This document shows, in pieces, positions 1 through 8,138 of a stretch of 45,528 nucleotides of DNA. Both the position numbers and the translations under genes were made by a program. The stretch is from Butyricicoccus sp. (lineage in GTDB: Bacteria; Bacillota; Clostridia; Oscillospirales; Butyricicoccaceae). The notes beneath the pieces were generated by a model. It ran no database searches. It saw only the letters and a list, made by a program, of their open reading frames with translations, and had not been told where the DNA came from. Within the stretch, counting starts at the first letter, position 1, and every line of letters starts with the position of its first letter. The stretch covers positions 1 through 45,528 of the forward strand of contig JAHHRJ010000014.1 in assembly GCA_020025885.1 (NCBI GenBank), in the 5' to 3' direction.

Positions 1-51
1 ATGGCGCGAAATTTTCGCAAAGCGCCGCAGATGACATTGTGCGGTGTTGCC
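1..51. other. Window edge, downstream of the iron-sulfur membrane protein gene
   Basis: Only 51 bases lie between the window edge and the stop codon at 52-54. They contain a short GC-rich inverted repeat (GGCGC near 3-7 and GCGCC near 22-26), which could be part of a terminator for the minus-strand operon. No gene start with a ribosome site is visible. Confidence 0.3.
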
Positions 52-636
52 TTAGGATTTATGATTTTTCAGCTGACAAATGCCCTGTGTCATTGTTCCC
101 ATTGGGCAATAGACGCACCAAGAGCGCGGCTTATAAAACAGCATTGTGACAAATCCCAGCACGGTTGAAGTCAGCATGACACTATAAAAACCAAAGGCAA
201 ACTGTGCCACCCAAGGAGCGACTGCCGCCGTGCTTCCAGCCGCAAAGTGCCATGGCAGACGAAATGCCCAGAGCAGTGTTACCACTTCACGCAGTCCAGA
301 AGCATCTGCAAACACCAAATAGGTTGCAAACAACATATTGAAAAACATAACCATGAAGAAGGTTAAAAATCCATAACGGAACCATTTTTGTTTCAAAAAA
401 TATGGCACATCCTTACCACGGGACAGTTTCAGCTTCCTGCCCAAGAGCTCAAACAACTGCCCACGCCCGCAGTAGCGATTGCAGTAGCTTTTATTACCCT
501 TTACGATAGAGATGCCCAATGGGATAAAAAAGCATAGCAGTCCCAGCCATGCAAACAAAATATTAAAAAATCCAAGGATCAAATAAGCTGCTGATACGAT
601 CCAAAGGTAATCATACCATTTTTTCTGTTTTTTCAT
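52..636 (-). CDS. Membrane-bound 4Fe-4S protein (NapH/CcoG-like)
   Basis: The product has 194 residues with about four hydrophobic segments (near residues 10-30, 30-46, 88-110 and 140-168). Two cysteine groups flank the membrane region: C52-x3-C56, and C174-x2-C177 with C187. This arrangement is seen in the 4Fe-4S binding membrane domain of NapH-type electron-transfer proteins, so the protein probably relays electrons at the membrane; the partner is unknown. I chose the ATG at 636 rather than the longer frame to 708. It overlaps the ferredoxin stop in an ATGA junction (633-636) and has a GGAGAGA ribosome site upstream. The two genes should be translated together. The family is clear; the specific role is not. 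Confidence 0.75.
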   Translation of the reverse strand: MKKQKKWYDYLWIVSAAYLILGFFNILFAWLGLLCFFIPLGISIVKGNKSYCNRYCGRGQLFELLGRKLKLSRGKDVPYFLKQKWFRYGFLTFFMVMFFNMLFATYLVFADASGLREVVTLLWAFRLPWHFAAGSTAAVAPWVAQFAFGFYSVMLTSTVLGFVTMLFYKPRSWCVYCPMGTMTQGICQLKNHKS

Positions 637-830
637 ATGTTTTCTCTCTCCATAATTGTGATCACACTTGCTGGACATATCTTTGCGCACATGCTGCATC
701 CAACACATTTTTCGCGGTTCACTTTCGCATATACACCGTCAGGAAGTCCAATCGCCCCACGCGGACAAATTTTTGCACAAGCTCCACATGCAACACACAA
801 GCTTGTGTCTACCATTGCATAACACTTCAT
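633..830 (-). CDS. 2[4Fe-4S] ferredoxin
   Basis: This 65-residue protein has two classical clusters, C12-x2-C15-x2-C18-x3-C22 and C42-x2-C45-x2-C48-x3-C52. The second cysteine run of each motif is followed by a proline, as in clostridial bacterial-type ferredoxins. It is a soluble one-electron carrier. A GAGGTGG ribosome site precedes the ATG at 830, and its stop overlaps the start of the iron-sulfur membrane protein. The pair therefore looks like a small electron-transfer module: soluble ferredoxin donating to, or accepting from, a membrane iron-sulfur protein. A 2[4Fe-4S] subunit of a larger complex is possible, but no complex genes are visible in the window. Confidence 0.85.
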   Translation of the reverse strand: MKCYAMVDTSLCVACGACAKICPRGAIGLPDGVYAKVNREKCVGCSMCAKICPASVITIMERENI

Positions 831-858
831 TGTTATCCACCTCTCTCAAATTTTTTTC

Positions 859-899
859 AGTATAACAAAAGCGCTATTCCCTTTCTGTGACCGCGTCAC
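859..899 (-). promoter_or_regulatory. Candidate activator-dependent promoter of the ferredoxin operon
   Basis: A TATACT -10 box lies at 859-864 (minus strand) with no recognisable -35. A perfect inverted repeat GTGAC-N3-GTCAC occupies 887-899. Its centre (893) is about 41 bases upstream of the expected start near 852, the usual position of a class II Crp/Fnr-type activator. The site resembles, but does not match, the TGTGA-N6-TCACA consensus. Confidence 0.45.
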
Positions 900-1615
900 C
901 TTGACAAAATAGTTTTTGTTTTCTTGATCAAGTTTAGGAAAATGTAACGCAGTTTCTATTTCTGCTGAAAAGATTTACCTTGGAAGACTTGAGAAACGTG
1001 TCGCGGTCTCGCGACGGAGACATAAGGGCTAGAACCTTGCGGTTCCCCAGCCCTTATGAATCCTGTCCCTCCCTTTCCATCAGATCACAATTTCAGCCGC
1101 CGAAAGGGTGAGAATGTATGCGCTCCGCCACGGGCGGGTGTGATGAAGTCGGCTTGCACCAGCTTGCCTGCCCAAAGGGTGGGAATGTATGAACGCCGCA
1201 CAGCGGAAGCGTGCAGCCCCCGCTCACATCTGGCACAAGCCCCTCCATGAACGCTCACGGAAGCATCGACGCTTCCAGTCGTTACAGCGCTGGGACGTTC
1301 GAGCACAGGTTATCCGTATGCAGCGTCCGCCGTGTTTGAACAGTCAAACCAGTTCGCAAACTGGTTTGCTCGTTCAGGCGGCGGTGGATAGGAAAGATTG
1401 GGGGATTAACAAGGGGGACAAGAAAACCATTGGTTGTCTTGCCCCTTGTTGCGCCCTCGCCGCCGCGAGATCGTTCCCCCAGCCTTTTAAGGCAAACTAA
1501 AAAAACACTTCAGATTTTCTAACCTCATCCAGTGAAGAGAAAAACCTTTCAAAGCATAAAAATGCCCCCAAGAATTGGCACTCACGCCAACCCTCAGGGA
1601 CATCACTTCATTTCA
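900..1615. repeat. Gene-free, highly structured intergenic region
   Basis: I found no convincing gene in this 0.7-kb stretch; the short open frames have no ribosome sites or recognisable products. It is GC-rich in its middle and full of inverted repeats: 1000-1015 (6-bp stem), 1022-1057 (9-bp stem with an inner 5-bp stem), 1345-1368 (10-bp stem, CGCA loop) and 1408-1450 (about 18 paired bases with small interruptions). None has a U-tract like a normal terminator. A 27-28-base unit starting AAAGGGTG occurs at 1103-1130 and again, diverged, at 1174-1200. A weak hairpin at 1575-1590 may end the metal-ATPase transcript. The region could be a dispersed repeat, a decayed mobile element or a structured RNA. 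Confidence 0.5.
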
Positions 1616-3718
1616 TTATGCCTCTGCAATCAGAGGTGTCTCTGGTGGCAGAAGATTTGTTGTACCATGTGCACCAATACCCAGTGTGGACATATTATGT
1701 AAAAATGCAGACGCACTTGGTGTAATCACGCCCATAAGCCCCAATGCAAGCAAACCAGAGTTAAAACCAATGACAAAGCGATAGTTAAATCCAATACGCT
1801 TCATCAGTGCAACACTGATCCGCTTCAGAGTTACTAACTGGTATAAATCGCGTCCAGAAATTGTAACATCTGCAATTTCACGTGCGATCTGTGCCCCCTC
1901 ACTGACTGCAATACCAACGTTTGCAGCCGACAACGCCGGAGAATCGTTGATGCCATCGCCAATCATAATGACTGTGTGCCCGCGTTCCCGCTCGCGCTGT
2001 ACAAATGCCGCCTTATCCTCTGGCAGCACTTCCGCATGGTATTCATCCACACCAACAGAACGTGCGATCACAGCTGCTGTGCGCTCACTGTCACCCGTCA
2101 TCATAACAGTTTTGGTAATACCCAGTTCCTTGAGTGCACGCACTACATCTGCACCTTCTGGGCGCAACGGATCTTCAATACACAAGACTGCTGCCAGCTT
2201 GCCGCCCATGCTCATATACAACAGACTGCATTCCTCTGGCAGATTATCGAACTTCTCGCGCTCGTCTTCTGGAAATTCGCAGTTTTCATCTTCAAAGATA
2301 AAGTGATAGCTGCCAATACATACATGCTCACCACGCAGTTCTGATGCAATGCCATGTGCAATGATATACTTCACCTTTGCGTGTTCCTCTGCATGCATGA
2401 GTCCCTCGACTTCTGCCTGACGAACGACCGCATTTGCGATGGAGTGCGGGAAGTGCTCTTCCAGACAAGCGGCAACACGCAGCATCTCGTCGCGCTCATT
2501 GCCACCAAACGGAATGACCTCGCGTACGCTTGGCTGTGCCAGTGTCAATGTGCCTGTCTTATCAAATACAATGGTATCTGCCTTTGCAATTGCCTCCAAG
2601 AACTTACCGCCCTTGACGGTAATCTTGTAATCATTACACTCACGCATTGCAGACAATACTGCAACGGGCATAGACAGCTTCAGCGCACAAGAGAAGTCCA
2701 CCATCAGAACAGAAATTGCCTTCTGCACATTGCCGGTCAAGAGCCATGCAAGCCCTGCGCCCAAGAAGCTGTATGGAACGAGTCGATCAGCAAGATGTGC
2801 CGCACTGCTTTCCAAAGAAGATTTCAGGCGTTCCGAGTCCTCGATCATATGTACGATCTTTTCGTAACGTGTCTCACCAACTGCCTGCTTGACTTGCAGT
2901 GTCAGTGCACCTTCCTCCACGACCGTACCTGCATATACCATCGCGTCAATCTCTTTGCGGACCGGGACAGATTCACCCGTCAGCGATGCCTGATTGACCA
3001 TCGCTTCGCCATCTACCACAATGCCATCCAGCGGGATCATATTGCCCATTTCAACGCGAACCTGATCCCCTGGTGCGATCTCACGGATGGAAACCAATTC
3101 GTCCGTCTCACCATTGCGGCGCCATACCTTTTCCACATTCAGTGACATACTGCTTGCGAGGTCTGCAACGGACTTTTTATGCGTCCATTCTTCCATGAGC
3201 TCGCCAAGTCCCAGCAGGAACATCACAGAAGATGCTGTGTTAAACTCACAGCGTGCAAGGGATACCGCGATTGCAGTTGCGTCCAAAACGGCAACTTCCA
3301 GCTTTCCGCGCATCAGGCAACGAATACCTTCCCAAATATGCTTCATAGCACCAAGACAAGCCTTTGCAATGCGCAGTGGCTTTGGCAGAAGCAGTCTGCA
3401 CAGCCAATATTTTCCAATGTGGTCAACGATCTTATCGTGATACGTTGCATTCAAAGCACGGCTTGTGTGTTCTGGCACCAGACTTTTGGTCTCTGGTGTA
3501 TCCACAGAAAATGCCAAAACACCTTGGATCAAGCGCTTGCGGCTTCCCTGATAGAGGACTGTTGCATTGCCACTGCGCTCATATACCTTAACACCCACAA
3601 CACCAGGCAGAGACAACAAATAATATTGCAGCTGATCAGCCTGATCTATTGTCAGTTTTCCAAGGTTCGTAGAAAAACGGATTCTTCCACGGATCTCATG
3701 CTCAATGCGGATTTTCAT
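1616..3718 (-). CDS. P1B-type metal-transporting ATPase (P1B-6/FezB-like)
   Basis: This 700-residue P-type ATPase has TGES (247-250), the phosphorylated aspartate in DKTGT (386-390), the nucleotide-domain HP element near 424-425, TGD (541-543) and GDGIND (587-592). In the metal-binding helix the usual CPC is replaced by SCALK (343-347), and helix 6 carries HNMST (674-678). There is no CxxC metal-binding domain. The N terminus instead has a basic IRGRIR stretch (residues 9-14). These traits fit the P1B-6 group, whose member FezB is needed for ferrosome formation; Mn-type P1B ATPases are the alternative. Its start overlaps the upstream gene in an ATGA junction (3715-3718), so translation is coupled. 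Family assignment is secure; the iron role is inference. Confidence 0.8.
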   Translation of the reverse strand: MKIRIEHEIRGRIRFSTNLGKLTIDQADQLQYYLLSLPGVVGVKVYERSGNATVLYQGSRKRLIQGVLAFSVDTPETKSLVPEHTSRALNATYHDKIVDHIGKYWLCRLLLPKPLRIAKACLGAMKHIWEGIRCLMRGKLEVAVLDATAIAVSLARCEFNTASSVMFLLGLGELMEEWTHKKSVADLASSMSLNVEKVWRRNGETDELVSIREIAPGDQVRVEMGNMIPLDGIVVDGEAMVNQASLTGESVPVRKEIDAMVYAGTVVEEGALTLQVKQAVGETRYEKIVHMIEDSERLKSSLESSAAHLADRLVPYSFLGAGLAWLLTGNVQKAISVLMVDFSCALKLSMPVAVLSAMRECNDYKITVKGGKFLEAIAKADTIVFDKTGTLTLAQPSVREVIPFGGNERDEMLRVAACLEEHFPHSIANAVVRQAEVEGLMHAEEHAKVKYIIAHGIASELRGEHVCIGSYHFIFEDENCEFPEDEREKFDNLPEECSLLYMSMGGKLAAVLCIEDPLRPEGADVVRALKELGITKTVMMTGDSERTAAVIARSVGVDEYHAEVLPEDKAAFVQRERERGHTVIMIGDGINDSPALSAANVGIAVSEGAQIAREIADVTISGRDLYQLVTLKRISVALMKRIGFNYRFVIGFNSGLLALGLMGVITPSASAFLHNMSTLGIGAHGTTNLLPPETPLIAEA

Positions 3719-3996
3719 GCCTCAGACTCTTCTTCAGCCAGATCCTCGAGCTCTTTTGCCTTCTCCTCAGCCTCGCGCTCTGCATTGATTGCCTCAGCCT
3801 CAGCCAGTACATCCGCTGCATTTTCCTGAACCTTATTTACAACGTCCATCACACAGCTACGCATACGCAGAGCAGCAGCAGTGGTGTTTACATATACCTT
3901 CTTTGCATCCTTGCTGGAAAGGATCTTAATACCAGCTGTACCAAACAGAACGCCGCCCGCAAAACAAATAGCCTCTCTCATGTGCTTGTAACTCAT
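3715..3996 (-). CDS. Small helical protein encoded with the metal ATPase (DUF6110-like)
   Basis: This protein of about 93 residues has a short glycine/alanine-rich hydrophobic segment near its start (FAGGVLFGTAG), then a SKDAKKVYV stretch, and ends in a highly charged Glu/Lys/Ala helix likely to form a coiled coil. I recognise the pattern as that of the DUF6110 family, which I recall occurring beside P1B ATPases, but could not check it. The start is taken at the ATG at 3996, about 10 bases from AAGGA; an ATG at 4005 sits too close to that site. The stop overlaps the ATPase start. A membrane-anchored scaffold for iron granules or an ATPase partner are both possible. Confidence 0.65.
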   Translation of the reverse strand: MSYKHMREAICFAGGVLFGTAGIKILSSKDAKKVYVNTTAAALRMRSCVMDVVNKVQENAADVLAEAEAINAEREAEEKAKELEDLAEEESEA

Positions 3997-4054
3997 ATGA
4001 ATCATATCCTTCTTTCAAAAAATTTGTGTTTCAATCATTGGTGTAGTGGGTGCT

Positions 4055-4135
4055 TTATTTATGGTGATATCCAGTCCAGAATACCATCGCACCGCAAAAC
4101 AACATAGCCCATGCCCAAAATCGATGCTGCTTCAT
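4055..4135 (-). CDS. 26-residue single-pass membrane peptide, first gene of the metal-ATPase operon
   Basis: A 27-codon frame begins with ATG at 4135, seven bases or fewer after a strong GAGGTGATAGC ribosome site, and stops at 4055-4057. The peptide starts with basic MKQHR, continues as one hydrophobic, aromatic helix (FWAWAMLFCGAMVFW) and ends TGYHHK. It sits directly downstream of a consensus promoter (4178-4207) and 58 bases before the next gene of the operon. The basic-hydrophobic-basic layout and ideal ribosome site argue that it is translated. I do not recognise the family. The terminal His-His and single Cys are possible metal ligands, but this is speculation. Confidence 0.6.
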   Translation of the reverse strand: MKQHRFWAWAMLFCGAMVFWTGYHHK

Positions 4136-4177
4136 GCTATCACCTCTTTCTGATTTGTCTGTATCAGTTCTTTTTTT

Positions 4178-4207
4178 ATTATATGCGCACAATGGAAAGG
4201 CTGTCAA
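4178..4207 (-). promoter_or_regulatory. SigA promoter of the metal-ATPase operon
   Basis: Both consensus hexamers are perfect: TTGACA (4202-4207) and TATAAT (4178-4183), separated by 18 bases. An inverted repeat CTGAT/ATCAG follows in the leader before the ribosome site. I could not identify a Fur or DtxR box by eye. Confidence 0.75.
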
Positions 4208-4360
4208 TCATTTTTTCAATTTTTTGTTATTTTTCCCGCCTTTTCTCAAGTTTGAGCCAGTTAACATCCGCAAATTGTTTGCTATCTGCAACATTTTGAA
4301 ATTTCAATTCTTGCCGTTTCCTCGCAGTTTCCATTGTCTATTTCTGTTATATTATGATGA

Positions 4361-4396
4361 AAAACAGCACAGCCTCCCACAAGCTGTGCTGTTTTT
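4361..4396 (-). terminator. Terminator after the hydrogenase gene
   Basis: A 13-bp perfect stem (AAAACAGCACAGC paired with its complement) is followed on the minus strand by a T-run. It lies just past the hydrogenase stop at 4410 and is A/T-flanked on both sides, so it may act in both directions. Confidence 0.85.
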
Positions 4397-4409
4397 ATTT
4401 TACGAAATT

Positions 4410-5924
4410 TTATCCCTCAATGAGGTCGTCAAGTTCGTCCATATATGGGGTCTCGCAGCAAATTTCCATCGGTGCCTTCTTTGCGTAGATACCAACAGCT
4501 GCCGCTGACTTTGCAATTGGCTGCATGGTGCCTGCACCGGCAACACACCCGCCCGGACATGCCATGCCTTCGAGCAGATAGCCGTCGTATTTTCCAGCCT
4601 TTGCCATCATCATGAGCTTCTTACACTCCGCCAGCCCCTGTGCGCTTGCAACCTTAATATCGCAGGTCGGCTCCAACTTCTTCATGCTGTTTACAACAGC
4701 CTTTGCTACGCCACCACTGACTGCAAAGTTGCGTCCATCGGTGCTTGCCTTGGAGAGCAGTTCCTCTTCCTCGATTTCTTCTAGATTGATATTCTTTGCG
4801 TTAAACAGACCCATCATTTCTTCGAAGGTCAAAACAAAGTCTACATCACTGCGTACAGAGCGGCGTCTTGCTTCCAGCTTCTTTGCCGCGCAAGGTCCAA
4901 TGAATACAACCTTTGCTTCTGGACGACGCTTCTTGATGAGGCGTGCTGTCAGAACCATTGGTGTCAGAGACATGGAAACGCAATCCTTGAGATCTGGGAA
5001 CTCCTGCTTTGCCATCATAGACCAAGCAGGGCAGCAAGAAGTTGCCATGAACGGAATCTTCTCTGGTACATGCTCAAGGAAATCGATTGCTTCCTGTGTT
5101 GCGCACATATCTGCACCAACTGCAACTTCGACCACATCTTTAAAGCCCAGTGCCTTCATTGCTGCGCGCAGCTTCTCTGGGGTCACCTTTGGTCCAAACT
5201 GACCAACAAATGCGGGTGCAACTGCTGCATATACTGGTGCACCCTGTTTCATTGTCTGAATCAGCTGGAAAATCTGTGCCTTGTCTGCAATTGCGCCGAA
5301 TGGGCAGTTTACAAGACACATACCACAGGAAACACACTTGTTATAATCGATCTCAGCACGACCATATTCGTCGGACTTGATCGCATTGATGCCGCAAGCC
5401 TTTGCGCACGGACGCTCCTGCTTGATAATTGCATTATACGGACAAACATCCTGGCAGCGACCGCAACGGATGCACTTTTCCTGATCGATGACCGAACGAC
5501 CATCAATGATATCGATGGCATCCTTCGGGCAAACCTCAGTACAAGGATGTGCCAGACAACCCTGACACCCCCCTGTTACAATGATATGCTTTTCTGGGCA
5601 TGCATGACAAGCAAACTTAATAATGTTGATGAGCGGTGCCTCATAGTACTGCTCATTGGTTGCGCTCTGCTCGATGCCGTCGGAAATCGGTGCATCTACT
5701 GCCGCTGTGCGCACCGGCATACCCATTGCCAAGCGCAGACGCTCGCCAATAATTGCACGCTCTAAGAAAATACTATCACGGTAGGAAGCGCGTTCACCCG
5801 GCAGGATTTTATAGGGCAATGCCTCTAAATCCTTTGCATAATCCTCACTTTCATACGCCATGCGTGCGATCTCAGTGTACACACGACGACGAATATCATT
5901 GATACTCGTATAAACGCCTCTCAT
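4410..5924 (-). CDS. [FeFe] hydrogenase, monomeric group B-like
   Basis: The 504-residue product contains N-terminal ferredoxin-like 4Fe-4S motifs (about residues 106-206) followed by the hydrogenase catalytic domain. All three H-cluster signatures are present: TSCCPAW (295-301), IGPCAAKK (342-349) and EGMACPGGCVAGAG (452-465). The TSCCPAW form and the non-consensus second motif suit the group B family of gut Clostridia. It reversibly couples ferredoxin oxidation to H2 formation in the cytoplasm. I chose the ATG at 5924, seven bases after AAAGGAG, instead of the frame start at 5996, which overlaps the promoter. The gene is monocistronic, with its own promoter and terminator. The maturation genes hydEFG are not in the window. 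Confidence 0.85.
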   Translation of the reverse strand: MRGVYTSINDIRRRVYTEIARMAYESEDYAKDLEALPYKILPGERASYRDSIFLERAIIGERLRLAMGMPVRTAAVDAPISDGIEQSATNEQYYEAPLINIIKFACHACPEKHIIVTGGCQGCLAHPCTEVCPKDAIDIIDGRSVIDQEKCIRCGRCQDVCPYNAIIKQERPCAKACGINAIKSDEYGRAEIDYNKCVSCGMCLVNCPFGAIADKAQIFQLIQTMKQGAPVYAAVAPAFVGQFGPKVTPEKLRAAMKALGFKDVVEVAVGADMCATQEAIDFLEHVPEKIPFMATSCCPAWSMMAKQEFPDLKDCVSMSLTPMVLTARLIKKRRPEAKVVFIGPCAAKKLEARRRSVRSDVDFVLTFEEMMGLFNAKNINLEEIEEEELLSKASTDGRNFAVSGGVAKAVVNSMKKLEPTCDIKVASAQGLAECKKLMMMAKAGKYDGYLLEGMACPGGCVAGAGTMQPIAKSAAAVGIYAKKAPMEICCETPYMDELDDLIEG

Positions 5925-5967
5925 CAGGGGACTCCTTTCAAACACTCTTTCAATCATCATTTTTTTT

Positions 5968-5996
5968 AGTATAATATGTTCCGCTCTTTTTTGCAA
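5968..5996 (-). promoter_or_regulatory. Promoter of the [FeFe] hydrogenase gene
   Basis: TTGCAA (5991-5996) and TATACT (5968-5973) on the minus strand are separated by 17 bases. The pair is 44 bases upstream of the chosen start codon. Confidence 0.7.
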
Positions 5997-6230
5997 TGCC
6001 TATCCTATATCTTACTCATTATTTCCCTTTCATATCACTATTTTTTGTTATATTTCGGTTCTTTTTAGTGGGTTTATCTGGGTATATCTTGCATTATAAT
6101 TTATCACGCAGAAAATTTATTCACAATTTCTGCAAAAGACACCAATTTCGTATCACATTTTAGGTATACAGCCCATATTCTTGTGGCAATACTGTATATC
6201 GCCTAACAATTCCCCAACACCGCCCCTTGT
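5997..6230. other. AT-rich divergent intergenic region
   Basis: No gene is visible. A perfect 7-bp inverted repeat GCAGAAA-N12-TTTCTGC at 6108-6133 could be a hairpin or operator. An isolated TATAAT at 6095-6100 (plus strand) lacks a good -35. Confidence 0.35.
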
Positions 6231-6259
6231 TTGACAATCTCTTTTATCCATGTTAGAGT
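6231..6259 (+). promoter_or_regulatory. Promoter of the oligoendopeptidase F gene
   Basis: TTGACA (6231-6236) and TAGAGT (6254-6259) are separated by 17 bases, 67 bases ahead of the start codon. Confidence 0.65.
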
Positions 6260-6325
6260 TGTCTTACAAACTCGACCCCTGCGGTATATGATCGCGGGTT
6301 CACCATGAAAGTGAGGAGATTTTCC

Positions 6326-8128
6326 ATGCCAAAAACCATTCCAGCCCGCAGCGATCGCGATGCATGCGATCAGTGGGACTTGACCGATATTTTTCCAGAT
6401 GATGCAGCTTGGCATCAATGTTACGCCAATGTAAAGGATACACTGGATACCTTACGCGGCTATCAGGGACATCTTTCTGACAACGCAGATACCTTGCTGG
6501 CATATTTGCAGTTTGGTGACACACTGAGTCACCAGCTGGACGCACTCGCAAACTACGCCCAGCGCAAAAGCGACGAAGATACCCGCAATGCAGTGTACCA
6601 GGAAATGACCACACAATTTACCACACTATCCGTTGCAGTCAATCACGCAGACGCTTTTTCCACCCCAGAATTGCTCGCGATCCCAGACGATGTGCTGGAT
6701 GGCTTTTATCAGTCCTGTCCTGCACTCGAACATTATCGTTTGCAGTTAGACCGCATCCGCCGCGAGCGGGCGCATACGCTTTCACCAGAATGTGAAGCAC
6801 TGCTCGCATCCGCTGGACAGCTCAGCCAAGCACCTGATGACATTTTCTCTCTGCTCAACGATGCAGACCTTGCTTTCCCCGATGCACTGGACAGCGAAGG
6901 TCACGCTCACCCTGTTACACACGGAACCTTTATTTCGCTCTTGCAGTCCAGCGATCGTACTTTGCGCAAAAACGCATTCGAGGCACTCTATCAGGTATAT
7001 CACCAGTTCCGCAATACCTCTTCTGCTGTTTTAAGTGCACAGATGCAGCAGCTGCAATTCTTTGCCAATGCACGTCATTATGATTCTGCGCTGCATGCCT
7101 CTCTGAGTCATACGGAAGTCCCCGTAGAAATCTACCACAACCTGATCGATGCGGTACACCAGAATCTGTCTTCTATGCATCGCTATGTCAAGCTGCGCAA
7201 AAAGCTGCTTGGTGTAGATACGCTGCATTTCTACGATCTGTACACGCCAATCGTTGCCGATCAAGATGTAAAGATCGATTACGTGTCTGCCAAGAAAATG
7301 GCGCTTGAAGCACTCGCTCCGCTGGGCAAAGACTATCTTGACATGCTGGAGGAAGGCTTTCAGAATCGTTGGATCGACGTATATGAAAACCAAGGCAAGC
7401 GCTCTGGTGCGTATTGTGCTGGTCCTTATGACTCTCACCCTTATGTGCTGCTCAACTATACCGAGACACTCAACGATGTGTTTACGCTCGTGCATGAGAT
7501 GGGTCACGCAATGCACTCCTATCTGTCCAACAAAAATCAGAGTATCACCTACGCTGGATATGTGATCTTTGTTGCGGAAGTTGCATCCACCTGCAATGAG
7601 TCCCTGCTCATGCAGCATCTCTTGAGCCAGACAACTGACAAGCGCCGCCGTGCTTATCTCATCAACTATTTCTTGGAGCAGTTCCGGGGCACACTGTATC
7701 GTCAAACCATGTTCGCAGAATTTGAACTCTGGTGCAGCGAGCAGATCCGTCAGGGTCAGCCTTTGACCGCAGAATCTCTATGTGCCAAGTACAGCGCACT
7801 CAACCGCGACTACTATGGCGAAGATATCGTGCTCGATCCGCAGATCGCGCTTGAATGGGCACGTATCCCACATTTTTATTATAACTTCTATGTCTATCAG
7901 TATGCGACTGGCTATGCGGCTGCAATTGCACTTTCCCAGCGCATTCTGCAAGAGGGCGAGACAGCGGTCAAGGATTATCTTAGCTTCTTGTCTGGCGGCT
8001 GTTCCACGGACCCAGTTTCTCTTCTCCGTGGTGCTGGTGTTGATATGGCGTCTCCAACTCCAGTGAACAACGCACTACAAATGTTCGACGAGCTGGTATC
8101 CGAACTGGAATCTTTGCTTATTGAATAA
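6326..8128 (+). CDS. pepF: Oligoendopeptidase F (M3 family zinc peptidase)
   Basis: The 600-residue protein is of the length normal for PepF. The zinc site HEMGH, within VHEMGHAMHSYLS, lies near residue 390, with the downstream glutamate region in FVAEVASTCNE supplying the third ligand. M3B peptidases act in the cytoplasm on oligopeptides of roughly 7-17 residues, in peptide recycling. I chose the ATG at 6326 because GAGGAG precedes it by 8 bases; the upstream ATG at 6305 has no such site. The gene has its own promoter and is followed by two hairpins, so it is monocistronic. Confidence 0.93.
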   Translation: MPKTIPARSDRDACDQWDLTDIFPDDAAWHQCYANVKDTLDTLRGYQGHLSDNADTLLAYLQFGDTLSHQLDALANYAQRKSDEDTRNAVYQEMTTQFTTLSVAVNHADAFSTPELLAIPDDVLDGFYQSCPALEHYRLQLDRIRRERAHTLSPECEALLASAGQLSQAPDDIFSLLNDADLAFPDALDSEGHAHPVTHGTFISLLQSSDRTLRKNAFEALYQVYHQFRNTSSAVLSAQMQQLQFFANARHYDSALHASLSHTEVPVEIYHNLIDAVHQNLSSMHRYVKLRKKLLGVDTLHFYDLYTPIVADQDVKIDYVSAKKMALEALAPLGKDYLDMLEEGFQNRWIDVYENQGKRSGAYCAGPYDSHPYVLLNYTETLNDVFTLVHEMGHAMHSYLSNKNQSITYAGYVIFVAEVASTCNESLLMQHLLSQTTDKRRRAYLINYFLEQFRGTLYRQTMFAEFELWCSEQIRQGQPLTAESLCAKYSALNRDYYGEDIVLDPQIALEWARIPHFYYNFYVYQYATGYAAAIALSQRILQEGETAVKDYLSFLSGGCSTDPVSLLRGAGVDMASPTPVNNALQMFDELVSELESLLIE

Positions 8129-8138
8129 ACACAATAAA

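Noticed and set aside
1103..1200. Possible CRISPR array
   Set aside because: Only two diverged copies of the repeat unit are present and there are no cas genes, so this is not an array.
1085..1306. 73-codon minus-strand frame within the structured intergenic region
   Set aside because: There is no ribosome site and the frame passes through the repeated unit. Its Arg/Ala-rich product reflects GC-rich repeat sequence rather than a protein family I can support.
2354..3145. 263-codon open frame on the plus strand
   Set aside because: It is antisense to the metal ATPase, whose motifs are complete and in frame.
4136..4207. Fur or DtxR box at the metal-ATPase promoter
   Set aside because: No GATAATGATTATC-like or TTAGGTTAGCC-like palindrome is visible; iron control is not supported by sequence read by eye.
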